Of a stretch of 64,000 nt of DNA, positions 9,621 to 18,710 are shown in pieces; positions within the stretch are counted from its first letter, which is position 1; the number at the start of each line of letters is the position of its first letter. Origin of the DNA: Komagataeibacter xylinus (GTDB taxonomy: Bacteria > Pseudomonadota > Alphaproteobacteria > Acetobacterales > Acetobacteraceae); assembly GCF_009834365.1 (NCBI RefSeq), contig NZ_CP041348.1:62001-126000 (forward strand). Reading direction: 5' to 3'. The translations under genes were made by a program, and so were the position numbers. The notes beneath the pieces were generated by a model. It saw only the letters and a list, made by a program, of their open reading frames with translations, did no database searches and was not told where the DNA came from.

Positions 9621-10919
9621 TCACGCAGCACGACCCAACCCCCACGCGTGCCGCCATGCAACCAGCGCAAAAAGTCCGATCACGCCATAACCGGGCATGA
9701 CCAGCCCCATGAAGGCCGGTTTCATGCCCCATGCCCCCTGCAACAGGGCAAAACACTGCGGCATGACAGCGCCGCCGCAAAACGCCATGACCAGCAGCGC
9801 ATTCGCCCGCTGCCGCCATGCCCCCGCCATGTGCAGCACCAGTGGAAACAGGATGGGCATCATCATGGCATTGGCCACCCCCAGCAGGGCGATACACAGC
9901 ACCGAGCCCATGCCATGGGCCATGATGGCCCCGATGCACAACCCGCCACCCACAAGAGCGGACAGGCCCAGATAGGGTGCGGGCCGGATCACGGCAGGCA
10001 CCATTAAACTGCCCAGCACATACCCGCCCAGCATGCCCGCAAGCGTGAACGCGGTCAGAAACCGGGTCTGCCCGACCGAAAGCCCCATGCCGCGCGCATA
10101 AAGGCCAATGCCATCGCCCGCCATCACCTCCACCCCCACATATACAAACACCACGGCAATCCCGACCCAGGCCATGCCCGCCATGCGCCCCGTGAGCGGG
10201 GCGGCATCCCGGCAGGCCAGACGCAGATCAGGCAGGCCCGCATACCGCAGGCCAACAGCCACAAGCACCAGCACAGCCGCCATGACCCGGTAGGGCAGCA
10301 CCACCGCGTGGGCAAAACCGGCCAGCACCTCCGCCTGTGTGCGGGTATTGCCGCCTGCCGCAAGACGGGCCACCACGCCGCTGATATCGCGCATGACCAG
10401 GATAGAAAATATTATAGGTGCGATAATTCCTGAAAGCTTGTTGGCAATACCCATCCACGCAATACGCCGCGCCGCCTGTGCCGGGGGGCCTAACAGCGTG
10501 ACATACGGATTGACCGCAACCTGCAGCAGCGTCAGCCCCGCGCCCAGCACCGACAGGCCCGCAAGCGCACCAGCATACCAGCCGCGCCCCACGCATTCGC
10601 CAAACCCCAGCGTGCCCGCCGCCATGACACCAAGCGCCAGCCTGATGCCACGATACAGGCCCGTGCGCCGTGCGAGCGCCATGGCGGGCAACGCGCAGAA
10701 AAGATAGGCGAGGTAAAAACACATCGGCACCAGAAACGCCCCTACCGGCCCCACCCCGAAGGCAACCTGCACGAACGTGATCAGTGGCCCGTTGAGCCAC
10801 GTGACAAATCCGATGATGAAAAACAGCCCGGCCATGACCAGCAGCGGCCGCACGCCATAAGCCGCGCCTGTTCCGCCCCCGCCTTCATGGTTCAGATCCG
10901 CTCTTTCCATGCCCTGCAT
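9621..10919 (-). CDS. MFS sugar transporter, FucP/NagP-like
   Basis: About 432 aa with twelve predicted membrane segments. The LFFIIGFVTWLNGPLI first helix, the QVAVNPYVTLLG helix and the IANKLSGIIAPII segment are characteristic of the FucP subfamily, which includes the GlcNAc transporter NagP. Directly upstream of a GH20 hexosaminidase on the same strand (34 bp gap), it most likely imports GlcNAc or another hexose released by that enzyme. The ATG at 10910 is an alternative start with a slightly better upstream GAGG. Divergent from the MocR-type regulator. Confidence 0.85.
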   Translation of the reverse strand: MQGMERADLNHEGGGGTGAAYGVRPLLVMAGLFFIIGFVTWLNGPLITFVQVAFGVGPVGAFLVPMCFYLAYLFCALPAMALARRTGLYRGIRLALGVMAAGTLGFGECVGRGWYAGALAGLSVLGAGLTLLQVAVNPYVTLLGPPAQAARRIAWMGIANKLSGIIAPIIFSILVMRDISGVVARLAAGGNTRTQAEVLAGFAHAVVLPYRVMAAVLVLVAVGLRYAGLPDLRLACRDAAPLTGRMAGMAWVGIAVVFVYVGVEVMAGDGIGLYARGMGLSVGQTRFLTAFTLAGMLGGYVLGSLMVPAVIRPAPYLGLSALVGGGLCIGAIMAHGMGSVLCIALLGVANAMMMPILFPLVLHMAGAWRQRANALLVMAFCGGAVMPQCFALLQGAWGMKPAFMGLVMPGYGVIGLFALVAWRHAWGLGRAA

Positions 10920-11051
10920 CCCTCAACCCCATCATACCGGCATCGTAATATCGGGAGAAGAAAAGCGGCAATCCCGCCATGCCGGTTCCGCCCCCTGCCC
11001 CGACCTGCTATGGCTGGGCCGCCCCAAACCGCATTACAGGTCTGTTACGCC

Positions 11052-12419
11052 ATGCGCCTGCGCTCCCCCTGGCAGCCGCGCCTGCCCGCAGGCGACGGTT
11101 CACCCGCCGAAAGGCTGGCCGACGTTCTGGCTGGTGATATCCTCGGCGGCCGACTGCAATCAGGCGACCGCCTGCCCGCGCACCGCCCGCTGGCCTGGCA
11201 GCTTGGCATCGGCCTTGGCAGCGTCACGCGGGCTTACGCCACGCTTGAGCGGCGCGGACTGGTGCGCAGCGTGCGCGGACGGGGCACCTTTGTGGCCGCC
11301 AGCCCCAACGGCACGGGGCCGGTGCTCGACCTTTCGGCCAACATGCCGCCGCCCATGTTCAGCGACCGCGCACTGGCCCGCACGCTCGGCCGCCTTGCCC
11401 GCACGGTTGATCCGGCACTGTTCAATGTTTATCCACCTGTGGCAGGCCATATCGAACACCGGCGCATCATGGCCCACTGGCTGGCGGAACTGGGCGTGAC
11501 GTTATCACCCGACCAACTGCTGCTGACCAGCGGGGCGCAGCAGGCCCTTGGCGTGGCCCTTGCCGCCGCACGCAAGGCCGCTCCCGCGATGCTGACCGAG
11601 GCCCTGACCTATCCCGGCATGCTCGGCCTCGCCCGGCAGGCAGGCATGCACGTGCAGGGCCTGCCAATGGATGCGCAGGGCCTGTTGCCCGAAGCACTCG
11701 ACCACGCCCTGCGCCAGCATGCTCCGGGGCGCTGCGTGCTCTATGTCACGCCCACCATGCACAACCCCACCACCGCCACCATGAGCACGGACCGCAGGCG
11801 GGAGATCGCACGCCTGTGCAGCAGGCACGACGCGCTGATTATTGAAGATGACGTCTATGACTGCGTGCATGATGAGAGCCTGCCCCCGCTGGTAACGCTC
11901 GCGCCAGAACGGACCTTTTATGTCAGCAGCCTGTCAAAGACCCTCAGCCCCGGCCTGCGCATCGGGGCTCTTGCCCCGCCGCCGGGTTTCATGCAGGCGG
12001 CGCGTGACGCGCTGCTGAGCGCATCGCTCATGATCGCCCCGCTATCCTACGCCATGATGGCGCAGTGGATGCTTGATGGCACGGCGGCCTCCGTGCGGCA
12101 GTCGCTGCGTGGCGAGGCCGGGCGACGGCGCGCGCTGGCCCGTTCCGTGCTTGGCCCGCACCTTGCGCCACCGCCCTATGATGCCTTTCATGCATGGATG
12201 CCCATGCCACTCGCCCGCGCGCAATGGTTCGGGGCGGAGGCGGCAAGGCAGGGCGTGAAAGTAACCCTGCCCCAGCCCTTCATGGCCCGGTCAGATGCAC
12301 AACCCGATGCACCTGCAGGCATTCGCCTATGCCTTGGCCCAACACCCCTGCCCGACCTGCGTGAGGCCCTGCACCGGCTGCGCCATGTGCTTGATGGCAT
12401 GGACAATAGTGTCACGTGA
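11052..12419 (+). CDS. MocR-type regulator: GntR winged helix fused to a class I aminotransferase fold
   Basis: About 455 aa. The first 75 residues are a GntR-type DNA-binding domain (LADVLAGDILGGRLQSGDRLP, broken here by motif; then GLGSVTRAYATLERRGLV). The rest is an aminotransferase-like domain with IIEDDVYD and the PLP-binding Lys in SSLSKTLSPG. Such proteins use PLP as an effector-sensing cofactor. The frame is open from 10887, but earlier starts run into the divergent transporter. The ATG at 11052 gives the usual MocR length. It could control the divergent GlcNAc-type operon, the co-directional genes downstream, or both. Confidence 0.85.
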   Translation: MRLRSPWQPRLPAGDGSPAERLADVLAGDILGGRLQSGDRLPAHRPLAWQLGIGLGSVTRAYATLERRGLVRSVRGRGTFVAASPNGTGPVLDLSANMPPPMFSDRALARTLGRLARTVDPALFNVYPPVAGHIEHRRIMAHWLAELGVTLSPDQLLLTSGAQQALGVALAAARKAAPAMLTEALTYPGMLGLARQAGMHVQGLPMDAQGLLPEALDHALRQHAPGRCVLYVTPTMHNPTTATMSTDRRREIARLCSRHDALIIEDDVYDCVHDESLPPLVTLAPERTFYVSSLSKTLSPGLRIGALAPPPGFMQAARDALLSASLMIAPLSYAMMAQWMLDGTAASVRQSLRGEAGRRRALARSVLGPHLAPPPYDAFHAWMPMPLARAQWFGAEAARQGVKVTLPQPFMARSDAQPDAPAGIRLCLGPTPLPDLREALHRLRHVLDGMDNSVT

Positions 12420-12497
12420 CACTTTCTCCGTGGAAGAAAAGTGTTACACCGCCCTATGCTCGCCGCACCATACAACACATCTGGCGAGGATATTTTC

Positions 12498-12794
12498 ATG
12501 ACAGCGCAGCCCATCACGGTCATTGCCACACTCCGCGTCCTGCCGGGACATGAAGCGGCGGCGCTCGATGCCATCCGCCATTGCGTGGCGCTGTCGCGGC
12601 AGGAAGCCACCAACCTGTCCTATCAATGCCATCGTGACATCAACGATCCCGCCGTTTTTGTGTTTGTCGAGCGCTGGGCCAGCCCGGAAGCACTCGTTGC
12701 ACATGAAGAAACACCGCACTTCCAGGCCATGAAGGCCGTGTTCGCCACGGCACTGGCCGCCCCCCTTCAGGTGCACATTACCCATGAACTCTGA
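12498..12794 (+). CDS. Antibiotic biosynthesis monooxygenase (ABM) domain protein, YgiN-like
   Basis: 98 aa forming a single ABM dimeric ferredoxin-like fold: VIATLRVLPGHEAA, the central SYQCHRDINDPAVFVFVERW and the closing HFQAMKA. Family members include small cofactor-free quinol monooxygenases and heme-degrading enzymes. The ATG at 12498 follows GAGGA at 8 nt. It starts about 80 nt after the regulator and overlaps the next gene by 11 bp (ATGAACTCTGA), so it is translationally coupled to the MFS gene. The substrate is unknown. Confidence 0.85.
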   Translation: MTAQPITVIATLRVLPGHEAAALDAIRHCVALSRQEATNLSYQCHRDINDPAVFVFVERWASPEALVAHEETPHFQAMKAVFATALAAPLQVHITHEL

Positions 12795-13959
12795 GGCCGC
12801 ATCGCTGCGCCTGCTTGGCCGCCTCGCCATTGCGCTGTTCCTGGCCTACATGGCCGTGGCCCTGCCGCTCGCCGCCATTCCGGTGGCGGTGCTGCACTGG
12901 CCAGGCTATGGCAACGGGCTGGCCGGACTGGCAGTGGGCATTGCTTTCTTCTCCACCATTCTCAGCCGCAACCATGCAGGCCAGATGGCGGATACGAAAG
13001 GCGGCAGACCCTGCATGCGCACAGGGTTGATGATATATGTGGCCGCCAGCCTGATATGCGCCCTCGCAGCCCTGCCTAGCCTGAACAACGGCGCACGCTA
13101 CGCCATTCTTATCGCGGGCAGGCTTCTGCTGGGGGTGGGCGAAAGCCTGACCATTGTGGGCATGCTGGGCTGGGGCATTGGCCTGGTGGGGCAGGCGCGC
13201 GCGGGTCGCGTGCTGGCCTGGACGGGGGCGGCCATGTACGGCGCCTTTGCCGTGGGCGGCCCGATCGGGCTGGCGCTTTACCAGCAGGCAGGGCTGGGCG
13301 TGCTCATGGGCGTATCGGCCCTCCTGCCGCTGGCAGGGCTGGCGCTGGTGCACACCATACCCGCCACCCCAACGCATGCGGGCGGCAGGCCGCCGTTCTG
13401 GCAGGTGCTGGGCACCATTCGCTGGCAGGGCATGGCCGTGGCCCTGCAGGGCGTGGGCTTTGCGGCACTGGGCGCGTTCCTGCCGCTGCGCTTCATTGCC
13501 GCACACTGGCCTGGTGCCGGGCTGGGGCTGACCTGTTTTGGCGCGGCCTTCGTGGCCGGGCGCGTCATATGCGGGCACCTGCCTGACCGGATTGGCGGGC
13601 TGCGGGTGGCGCTGCTCTCGCTGTTGATTGAGGCAGCGGGGCAATATTTGCTCTGGGCCGCCCCCTCGCCCATGCTGGCATTGGGGGGTGCGTTGCTGAC
13701 CGGGGCGGGGTGCTCCATGGTTTTCCCGGCTCTTGGGGTCGAGGTGGTGCGGCTGGTCGCACCTGCCATGCGGGCTACAGCACTAGGCGGCTTCGCGGCA
13801 TTTCAGGATCTGGCCTATGGCGCCACCGGCCCGCTGGCGGGACTGCTGGCTGACCGGTGTGGCTACGCGGTCGTGTTCGGGCTGGGTGGTGCGTGCGCCA
13901 CGCTGGGCGCGGGCATTGTGCTTGCACTGCTGGTCCGCCAGCGCGGAGGCATGACATGA
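12784..13959 (+). CDS. MFS transporter (YhhS/YfcJ-like drug/sugar efflux group)
   Basis: 391 aa with about twelve membrane helices. The GRLLLGVGESLTIVGMLGWG segment and the halves joined near residue 200 fit the arabinose-efflux-like MFS group annotated as YhhS. The start overlaps the ABM gene by 11 bp, and its stop overlaps the next start by 4 bp (ATGA). This places it in a tight cluster with the UPF0261 and TIM-barrel genes, and it probably exports or imports the small molecule they act on. Confidence 0.85.
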   Translation: MNSEAASLRLLGRLAIALFLAYMAVALPLAAIPVAVLHWPGYGNGLAGLAVGIAFFSTILSRNHAGQMADTKGGRPCMRTGLMIYVAASLICALAALPSLNNGARYAILIAGRLLLGVGESLTIVGMLGWGIGLVGQARAGRVLAWTGAAMYGAFAVGGPIGLALYQQAGLGVLMGVSALLPLAGLALVHTIPATPTHAGGRPPFWQVLGTIRWQGMAVALQGVGFAALGAFLPLRFIAAHWPGAGLGLTCFGAAFVAGRVICGHLPDRIGGLRVALLSLLIEAAGQYLLWAAPSPMLALGGALLTGAGCSMVFPALGVEVVRLVAPAMRATALGGFAAFQDLAYGATGPLAGLLADRCGYAVVFGLGGACATLGAGIVLALLVRQRGGMT

Positions 13960-15164
13960 ATTCAGGCCATGTTTACATTCTGGGCACCTGCGATACCAAG
14001 CAGGCCGAACTGACCTATCTGCGCCAGATACTGCGCGAGAGCGGGATTGCTGCGCTGATTGTCGATATCGGCACACAGCATGCGGGGCGGGAGGCGGATA
14101 TCAGCGCCCGCTCGGTCGCCCGCTGCCACCCGAAGGGAGAGGACTACGTTTTCTGTGGCGACCGGGGACAGGCCATCGCGGCCATGGCCGAGGCGCTGCG
14201 CCTGTTCCTGCGCGCGCGCACAGACATGCGCGGCGTGCTGGCCATTGGCGGCTCGGGCGGCACCGCGCTGGTCGCCCCGGCCCTGCAGGCGCTGCCCATC
14301 GGCCTGCCCAAGCTTGTGGTCTCGACCGTGGCCTCGGGCAATACCGCGCCCTATGTGGGGGGCGCCGACATCGCCATGCTCTATCCGGTGACCGACATGG
14401 AGGGGCTCAACCGCATCTCGCGCGTGGTGCTGGGCAATGCGGCCCATGCCATGGCGGGCATGGCGGGCAATCCCTGCCACCCCGCACCTGACCCGCGCCC
14501 CGCCATTGGCCTGACCATGTTTGGCGTGACCACGCCGTGCGTGGAGCAGGTTGTCCACCAGCTTTCAGGCCGGTTTGACTGCCTTGTATTCCACGCCACG
14601 GGCACCGGCGGCCGCGCCATGGAACGGCTGGCTGATGACGGGATGATAAGCGGCTTCATCGATACGACACTGACCGAGTTCTGCGATTACGTGGCAGGCG
14701 GCATCTTTGCGTGCGATACTGATCGGCTCGGCGCCGTCATCCGCACAGGGCTGCCTTACGTGGGCAGTTGTGGCGGGCTGGACATGGTCAATTTCGGCGC
14801 CCGCGCCAGCGTGCCCGCCCACTACAAAGACCGTGTGTTTGTCGAGCACAACCCCCAGATCACCCTCATGCGCACGAATGAGGCGGAATGCCGGGCGATG
14901 GGCCACATGATCGGCCACCAACTCAACCGCTGCGCGGGCGAAGTACGTTTTCTTTACCCCGAGGGCGGGTTTTCCGTGCTCGACCAGCCCGGCCGCCCGT
15001 TTCATGACCCCGAAGCTGATGAAGCCTTTTATGCAGCCCTGGCCGAGACACTGGAACAGACCCCGCGCCGCAGGCTGATCCGCCTTCCCCATGCCATCAA
15101 CGACCCGGCTTTTGCCGCGGCGCTGACGCATGAATTTTCGCATCTTTATGGAGACCAACACTAA
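13956..15164 (+). CDS. UPF0261 / Tm-1-like ATP-binding domain protein
   Basis: About 402 aa. [14 protein letters not shown] at the N-terminus, [17 protein letters not shown], the [14 protein letters not shown] loop and the [13 protein letters not shown] segment are hallmarks of UPF0261, the family of the N-terminal half of the tomato antiviral protein Tm-1. The ATG overlaps the MFS stop by 4 bp and has GGAGG 6 nt upstream. Its stop codon shares one base with the start of the TIM-barrel gene (TAATG). In Tm-1 the two domains are fused; here they are consecutive genes, implying a joint function. The reaction is unknown. Confidence 0.9.
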   Translation: MNSGHVYILGTCDTKQAELTYLRQILRESGIAALIVDIGTQHAGREADISARSVARCHPKGEDYVFCGDRGQAIAAMAEALRLFLRARTDMRGVLAIGGSGGTALVAPALQALPIGLPKLVVSTVASGNTAPYVGGADIAMLYPVTDMEGLNRISRVVLGNAAHAMAGMAGNPCHPAPDPRPAIGLTMFGVTTPCVEQVVHQLSGRFDCLVFHATGTGGRAMERLADDGMISGFIDTTLTEFCDYVAGGIFACDTDRLGAVIRTGLPYVGSCGGLDMVNFGARASVPAHYKDRVFVEHNPQITLMRTNEAECRAMGHMIGHQLNRCAGEVRFLYPEGGFSVLDQPGRPFHDPEADEAFYAALAETLEQTPRRRLIRLPHAINDPAFAAALTHEFSHLYGDQH

Positions 15165-15994
15165 TGCCCCGTATTCCCCGTAGTGATATCCTCGCCCGCT
15201 TCAGCAGCATGATCGCCGCGCGCACGCCCATCGTGGGTGGGGGCGCGGGCACCGGCCTTTCCGCCAAATGCGAGGCGGCGGGCGGCATCGACCTGATCGT
15301 CATCTACAATTCCGGGCGGTATCGCATGGCGGGCCGTGGCTCGCTGGCAGGGCTGCTGGCCTATGGCAATGCCAACCAGATCGTAATGGACATGGCGCGC
15401 GAAGTGCTGCCCGTGGTGCCCGACACCCCCGTGCTGGCCGGGGTAAACGGCACCGACCCGTTCGTGGATTTTGACGTGTTCCTTGATGACGTGAAGCGGG
15501 TCGGGTTTTCGGGCATCCAGAACTTCCCCACCGTGGGGCTGATTGACGGCAATTTCCGCAAGAACCTTGAGGAAACCGGCATGAGCTACAGCCTTGAAGT
15601 GGATGTAGTGGCCCGCGCCCATAAAAAAGACCTGCTGACAACGCCCTACGTGTTTGACCCCGCTCAGGCGGTGGACATGGCCAAGGCGGGCGCTGACGTG
15701 CTGGTGGCCCATATGGGGCTGACCACGGGCGGCGCAATCGGCGCGGAGACGGCGCTGACGCTGGATGACTGCATTACGCAGATCAACGCGATCATTGATG
15801 CTGCCCGCAGCGTGCGCCCGGACATCATCACACTGTGCCATGGCGGCCCGATCGCCATGCCGGCCGATGCCCAGAAAGTGCTTGCCGCCTGCCCGGACTG
15901 CCACGGCTTTTATGGTGCATCGAGCATGGAGCGCCTGCCCGTTGAGGTGGCGCTGACCGAGCAGACCCGCAACTTCAAGGCACTGACGCGCTGA
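15164..15994 (+). CDS. Phosphoenolpyruvate-hydrolase-like TIM-barrel protein
   Basis: 276 aa. The protein matches the TIM-barrel family annotated as PEP hydrolase: [19 protein letters not shown] near the N-terminus, [44 protein letters not shown] and the closing [10 protein letters not shown]. This is the same domain found at the C-terminus of plant Tm-1. Start and preceding stop overlap by one base. It may act on a phosphoenolpyruvate- or oxaloacetate-like compound, but the true substrate is undefined. Last gene of the cluster, followed 10 bp later by a dispersed repeat. Confidence 0.88.
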   Translation: MPRIPRSDILARFSSMIAARTPIVGGGAGTGLSAKCEAAGGIDLIVIYNSGRYRMAGRGSLAGLLAYGNANQIVMDMAREVLPVVPDTPVLAGVNGTDPFVDFDVFLDDVKRVGFSGIQNFPTVGLIDGNFRKNLEETGMSYSLEVDVVARAHKKDLLTTPYVFDPAQAVDMAKAGADVLVAHMGLTTGGAIGAETALTLDDCITQINAIIDAARSVRPDIITLCHGGPIAMPADAQKVLAACPDCHGFYGASSMERLPVEVALTEQTRNFKALTR

Positions 15995-16004
15995 TGATAA
16001 AAGA

Positions 16005-16089
16005 ATAAAAGTTTTTGGGTGCCACTTTTTTTAAAAAGACGGCACTCTTTTGAATGCTTTTTGAAAAAAGCTTCACCAAAAACTTTTAT
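16005..16089. repeat. Dispersed intergenic repeat, best-preserved full copy
   Basis: 85 bp with 14-bp perfect terminal inverted repeats: ATAAAAGTTTTTGG at 16005-16018 and CCAAAAACTTTTAT at 16076-16089. Inside are two hairpins, GTGCC..GGCAC and GCTTTTTGAAAAAAGC. It sits between convergent genes and supplies the TAA stop of the minus-strand gene ending at 16086. Confidence 0.85.
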
Positions 16090-16586
16090 CCGGCTTCAGG
16101 CGGTCCCTCAGTCCAGGGCTGCTGCTCAAGTGCGGGGGGCTGCCCGGCGGGGCCACACAGGGCATGGGCAAAAGCATGCCGCACCCGCCGGTGGCGCAGG
16201 GGCAGCACCACCGTTGCCGGTGTCATGCACGCGCCGGGGTCGAACACATTGCCAGAGACCCAGCGCAGGGCGGTTTTCATCTGGCCGCCCGCAGGCAGCA
16301 CCATGGCAGACGCGGGCACGGCCTGCTGCCATGCCACAACAACGGGGTGGTGGCGGCCATCCTCAAACGAGACTGGCCCCATTCTTGCAACCGAGCACGC
16401 GCGTGCACCGGTGTTGCGCACGACAAGCCATGCGCCACTATGCATCATGCCATTGAACGCGCCCTGCCCGTCATCAAGGCCGAGCGCCATCTGCCGCACC
16501 TTGCAGTCAGGCACTGGCGTGGCCTGCGCCTGTAGTGGCAGGTTCCATAGTGTGAGGGCCATCAGCCCCAATATCCTGCCCTTCAC
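16086..16586 (-). CDS. Exported DUF4232-like protein
   Basis: 166 aa with a signal peptide (MKGRILGLMALTLWNLPLQAQA) and then a compact domain resembling DUF4232: a Cys near the start, GAWLVVRNTGARACSV and a late CMTP Cys. The protein is probably periplasmic. Its ATG overlaps the stop of the upstream gene by 4 bp (ATGA), so it is the third gene of a unit led by the ClC transporter. Its stop codon lies within a dispersed repeat. Function unknown. Confidence 0.75.
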   Translation of the reverse strand: MKGRILGLMALTLWNLPLQAQATPVPDCKVRQMALGLDDGQGAFNGMMHSGAWLVVRNTGARACSVARMGPVSFEDGRHHPVVVAWQQAVPASAMVLPAGGQMKTALRWVSGNVFDPGACMTPATVVLPLRHRRVRHAFAHALCGPAGQPPALEQQPWTEGPPEAG

Positions 16587-17026
16587 GGCCCGGCCTGCAC
16601 CGGCCCGGTGGGGCTTACGTCAAAATGCGCCACATGCCCGGTGGCGGGATCAAGGTGGCAGGCCCACGCAAAACCCACCCATTCAATGCCACCGCCTGCC
16701 CGCAGGAACTGCCCGCGCCCCGATACCAGCGCGGCACTGGCCACAACCTGGCTGCCGGGCCCCGCATCCTGCAGGAAAAAACGGTGCGGCTGACTCCCCA
16801 TGCGCACCAGCACCCCGCGCGCCGCATTCTGGCACAGGAAGGTGGTCATCTGCCACGCCACATCCTGCGCCTGCACGGCGCGGCGCGTAGCGGGGTCGGC
16901 AATGCGGCTGATCTGCCGGTCGATGATCCGCTTTTCAGCTACGGAGGGGCCAGCCACCACAGCCGCGCCACAGGCCGGATGCAGCATGGTCATCAGGCCC
17001 AGCCCGGCGCACAGGCCGCGCATCAT
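16583..17026 (-). CDS. Small exported hypothetical protein
   Basis: 147 aa. A short signal sequence (LCAGLGLMTMLHPACGAAVVA) is followed by a helix (EKRIIDRQISRIADP), then a beta-rich part with paired Cys residues (FLCQNAARG, WACHLDP). The frame is open much further upstream, but that part is only antisense shadow of the transporter gene. The ATG at 17026 overlaps the ClC stop by 4 bp. Another ATG follows directly at 17023. I do not recognise the family. The tight coupling suggests an envelope role linked to the ClC transporter. Confidence 0.75.
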   Translation of the reverse strand: MMRGLCAGLGLMTMLHPACGAAVVAGPSVAEKRIIDRQISRIADPATRRAVQAQDVAWQMTTFLCQNAARGVLVRMGSQPHRFFLQDAGPGSQVVASAALVSGRGQFLRAGGGIEWVGFAWACHLDPATGHVAHFDVSPTGPVQAGP

Positions 17027-18363
17027 GTTCTTGATCCCTTCATGCGGGCCTGCCGCAGCGCCATGCCCATCACGCTGCCCGCCTGGTGCCGCTTGGGCAC
17101 GGCAACACGCTGGGACAGGTAGATGCCCGAATGGCCCGAGCACATATAGGCCACGAAACAGCCCGTGGCGAAATAGACGATATCCGCCGTGCCGAACAGT
17201 TCCACCCCCATGAGCGTGCAGGCCAGTGGCGTATTGGCCGCCCCCGCAAACACCGCGACAAACCCCACCCCTGCCAGCAGGTCCGCCGGGGCGTGCAGTA
17301 ACGGGGCCAGCGCATTGCCCAAACCTGCCCCGATGAAGAATAGCGGCGTCACCTCGCCCCCCTTGAAGCCCGCAGCCAGCACAACCACCGTAAAGACCAG
17401 CTTCCACGCCCATGCCAGCGGGTAATGCCCTGCCCCGAAGAAATCGGTAATGGACGCCCCACCCGCCTCCGGTGCGACAATGCCCAGCCCCAGATAGTCA
17501 CGCGAGCCGCACAGCCACACCAGCCCTATGGTCGCGATGCCGCCCAGTGCGGGCCGCAGCCACGCAATCGGGCAGAGCCTGCGCAGGCGGGCTGCCAGCC
17601 GGTGCACCGATTCAGCAAATGCGAGGCTGGCCAGCCCAAAGGCCACCGCCGCCACCATGACCTTGCCCAGAAGCAGCAGGTCAGCATGAAAAAAATGCCC
17701 GTCCGCCCCCGCATAACCCTGAAAGGCCAGATGATAGGGCACATGCTCCATGCCCCATGCATGGCATGTCCAGTCCGCCACGATGGCGCTTAAGGCCACG
17801 GGCACCAGGGCATCATAATCAATGCGCCCGACCCGGATCACTTCCATGCCAAACACGGCGCCCGCCACCGGCGTGCCAAACACGGCGGAAAACCCTGCCG
17901 CGATGCCGGACATGAGCAGGACCCGGATCTCGTAAGGGTTGGTCAGGCGCCACACCCGCCCCACCGCGCTGGCAATGCTGCCGCCCATCTGCACCGCCGT
18001 GCCCTCGCGCCCGACCGATGCCCCGAACAGGTGGCTGACCACCGTGCCCATGAGCACCAGCGGCGCCATGCGCAGGGGCACGCCGCCACCGGGTTCGTGG
18101 ATCTGGTCCACGATCAGGTTATTGCCCCCTTCCGCGGCGCGCCCCCAGACGTGGTAAAGCAACCCCACGACAACACCTGCCACCGGCAGGCCGTAAAGCA
18201 GCCACGGGTGCTGCAGGCGTGTCTGCGCCGCCTGGTCGAGCAGCCACAGGAACAGGGCGCACAGCGTGCCCACGCAGGCCGCCATGGGCAGCAACAGGCT
18301 GGCCCATATGAGCAGCCCCCCGGACTGGCGCGCCATAGCCCGCGCAAATGCAACAATATTCAT
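17023..18363 (-). CDS. ClC-family transporter, probable fluoride/proton antiporter (CLC-F type)
   Basis: About 446 aa with many hydrophobic helices. The gating-glutamate motif is GREGTAVQMGG rather than the GREGPTVQ of chloride ClCs. The GSGIP selectivity region is replaced by EGGNNLI, and the FKGGEVTPLFFIGAG loop is present. These changes fit the CLC-F group, which expels fluoride. A fluoride-riboswitch-like leader about 120 nt upstream supports this independently. The frame is open to 18525, but that would run through the riboswitch; the ATG at 18363 (MNIVAFARAM) is preferred. It is the first gene of a unit with two small exported proteins. Confidence 0.8.
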   Translation of the reverse strand: MNIVAFARAMARQSGGLLIWASLLLPMAACVGTLCALFLWLLDQAAQTRLQHPWLLYGLPVAGVVVGLLYHVWGRAAEGGNNLIVDQIHEPGGGVPLRMAPLVLMGTVVSHLFGASVGREGTAVQMGGSIASAVGRVWRLTNPYEIRVLLMSGIAAGFSAVFGTPVAGAVFGMEVIRVGRIDYDALVPVALSAIVADWTCHAWGMEHVPYHLAFQGYAGADGHFFHADLLLLGKVMVAAVAFGLASLAFAESVHRLAARLRRLCPIAWLRPALGGIATIGLVWLCGSRDYLGLGIVAPEAGGASITDFFGAGHYPLAWAWKLVFTVVVLAAGFKGGEVTPLFFIGAGLGNALAPLLHAPADLLAGVGFVAVFAGAANTPLACTLMGVELFGTADIVYFATGCFVAYMCSGHSGIYLSQRVAVPKRHQAGSVMGMALRQARMKGSRT

Positions 18364-18480
18364 GATATTTCGGTCAACCCGGCATTCAGGATGGAACAGC
18401 AGGCCAGTCTTGGCTGGCGGTGGATCATGGCTGTACGAAACGCTACACGGATTCCTCCCCTTGTTGCCATAAAGGCAGTG

Positions 18481-18546
18481 GGCAGGAATCATCAGCGCCC
18501 TTGCGGGCAGCGGTTCGACCAGCATGGTCCGGCAGAATCCATTGCC
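18481..18546 (-). promoter_or_regulatory. Probable fluoride riboswitch (crcB motif)
   Basis: On the minus strand GGCA..TGCC forms P1 with the loop ATGGATTC. This is followed by a GACC..GGTC insert hairpin, then AACCGC, a GCCC-GCAA-GGGC hairpin and GCTGATGATTCCTGCC. The loop GGATTC can pair with GATTCC (one U-U mismatch), giving the expected pseudoknot. Order and conserved bases fit the crcB consensus. It lies upstream of the ClC gene. Confidence 0.8.
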
Positions 18547-18629
18547 GTATTCTGTTAAAAAAAGCCCGTATCGCCTTGAGGGTCAACTCTGGAAATACGC
18601 GGCTCCGGTTGCAGCTATGCCGCCCCCAC

Positions 18630-18680
18630 AAAAGAACGCCGCCTTTTTGAAAAAAGGCGGCACCCAAAAAATTTTGTTAT
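18630..18680. repeat. Dispersed intergenic repeat, short hairpin copy
   Basis: GAACGCC followed by a perfect GCCGCCTTTTT/AAAAAAGGCGGC hairpin (18638-18661), then CACCCAAAAAATTTT. It lies 31 bp beyond the ghrA stop and could end that transcript. Confidence 0.8.
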
Positions 18681-18710
18681 TCCTCAGGCATCTTCTGCCG
18701 GTTGCAGGCT

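Noticed and set aside
16005..16089. Dispersed repeat considered a complete insertion sequence
   Set aside because: Only about 85 bp, no transposase and no clear target duplication. It is at most a miniature, non-autonomous element.
18363..18525. N-terminal extension of the ClC frame upstream of 18363
   Set aside because: It would translate through the riboswitch structure, and the extra residues have no membrane or signal character.
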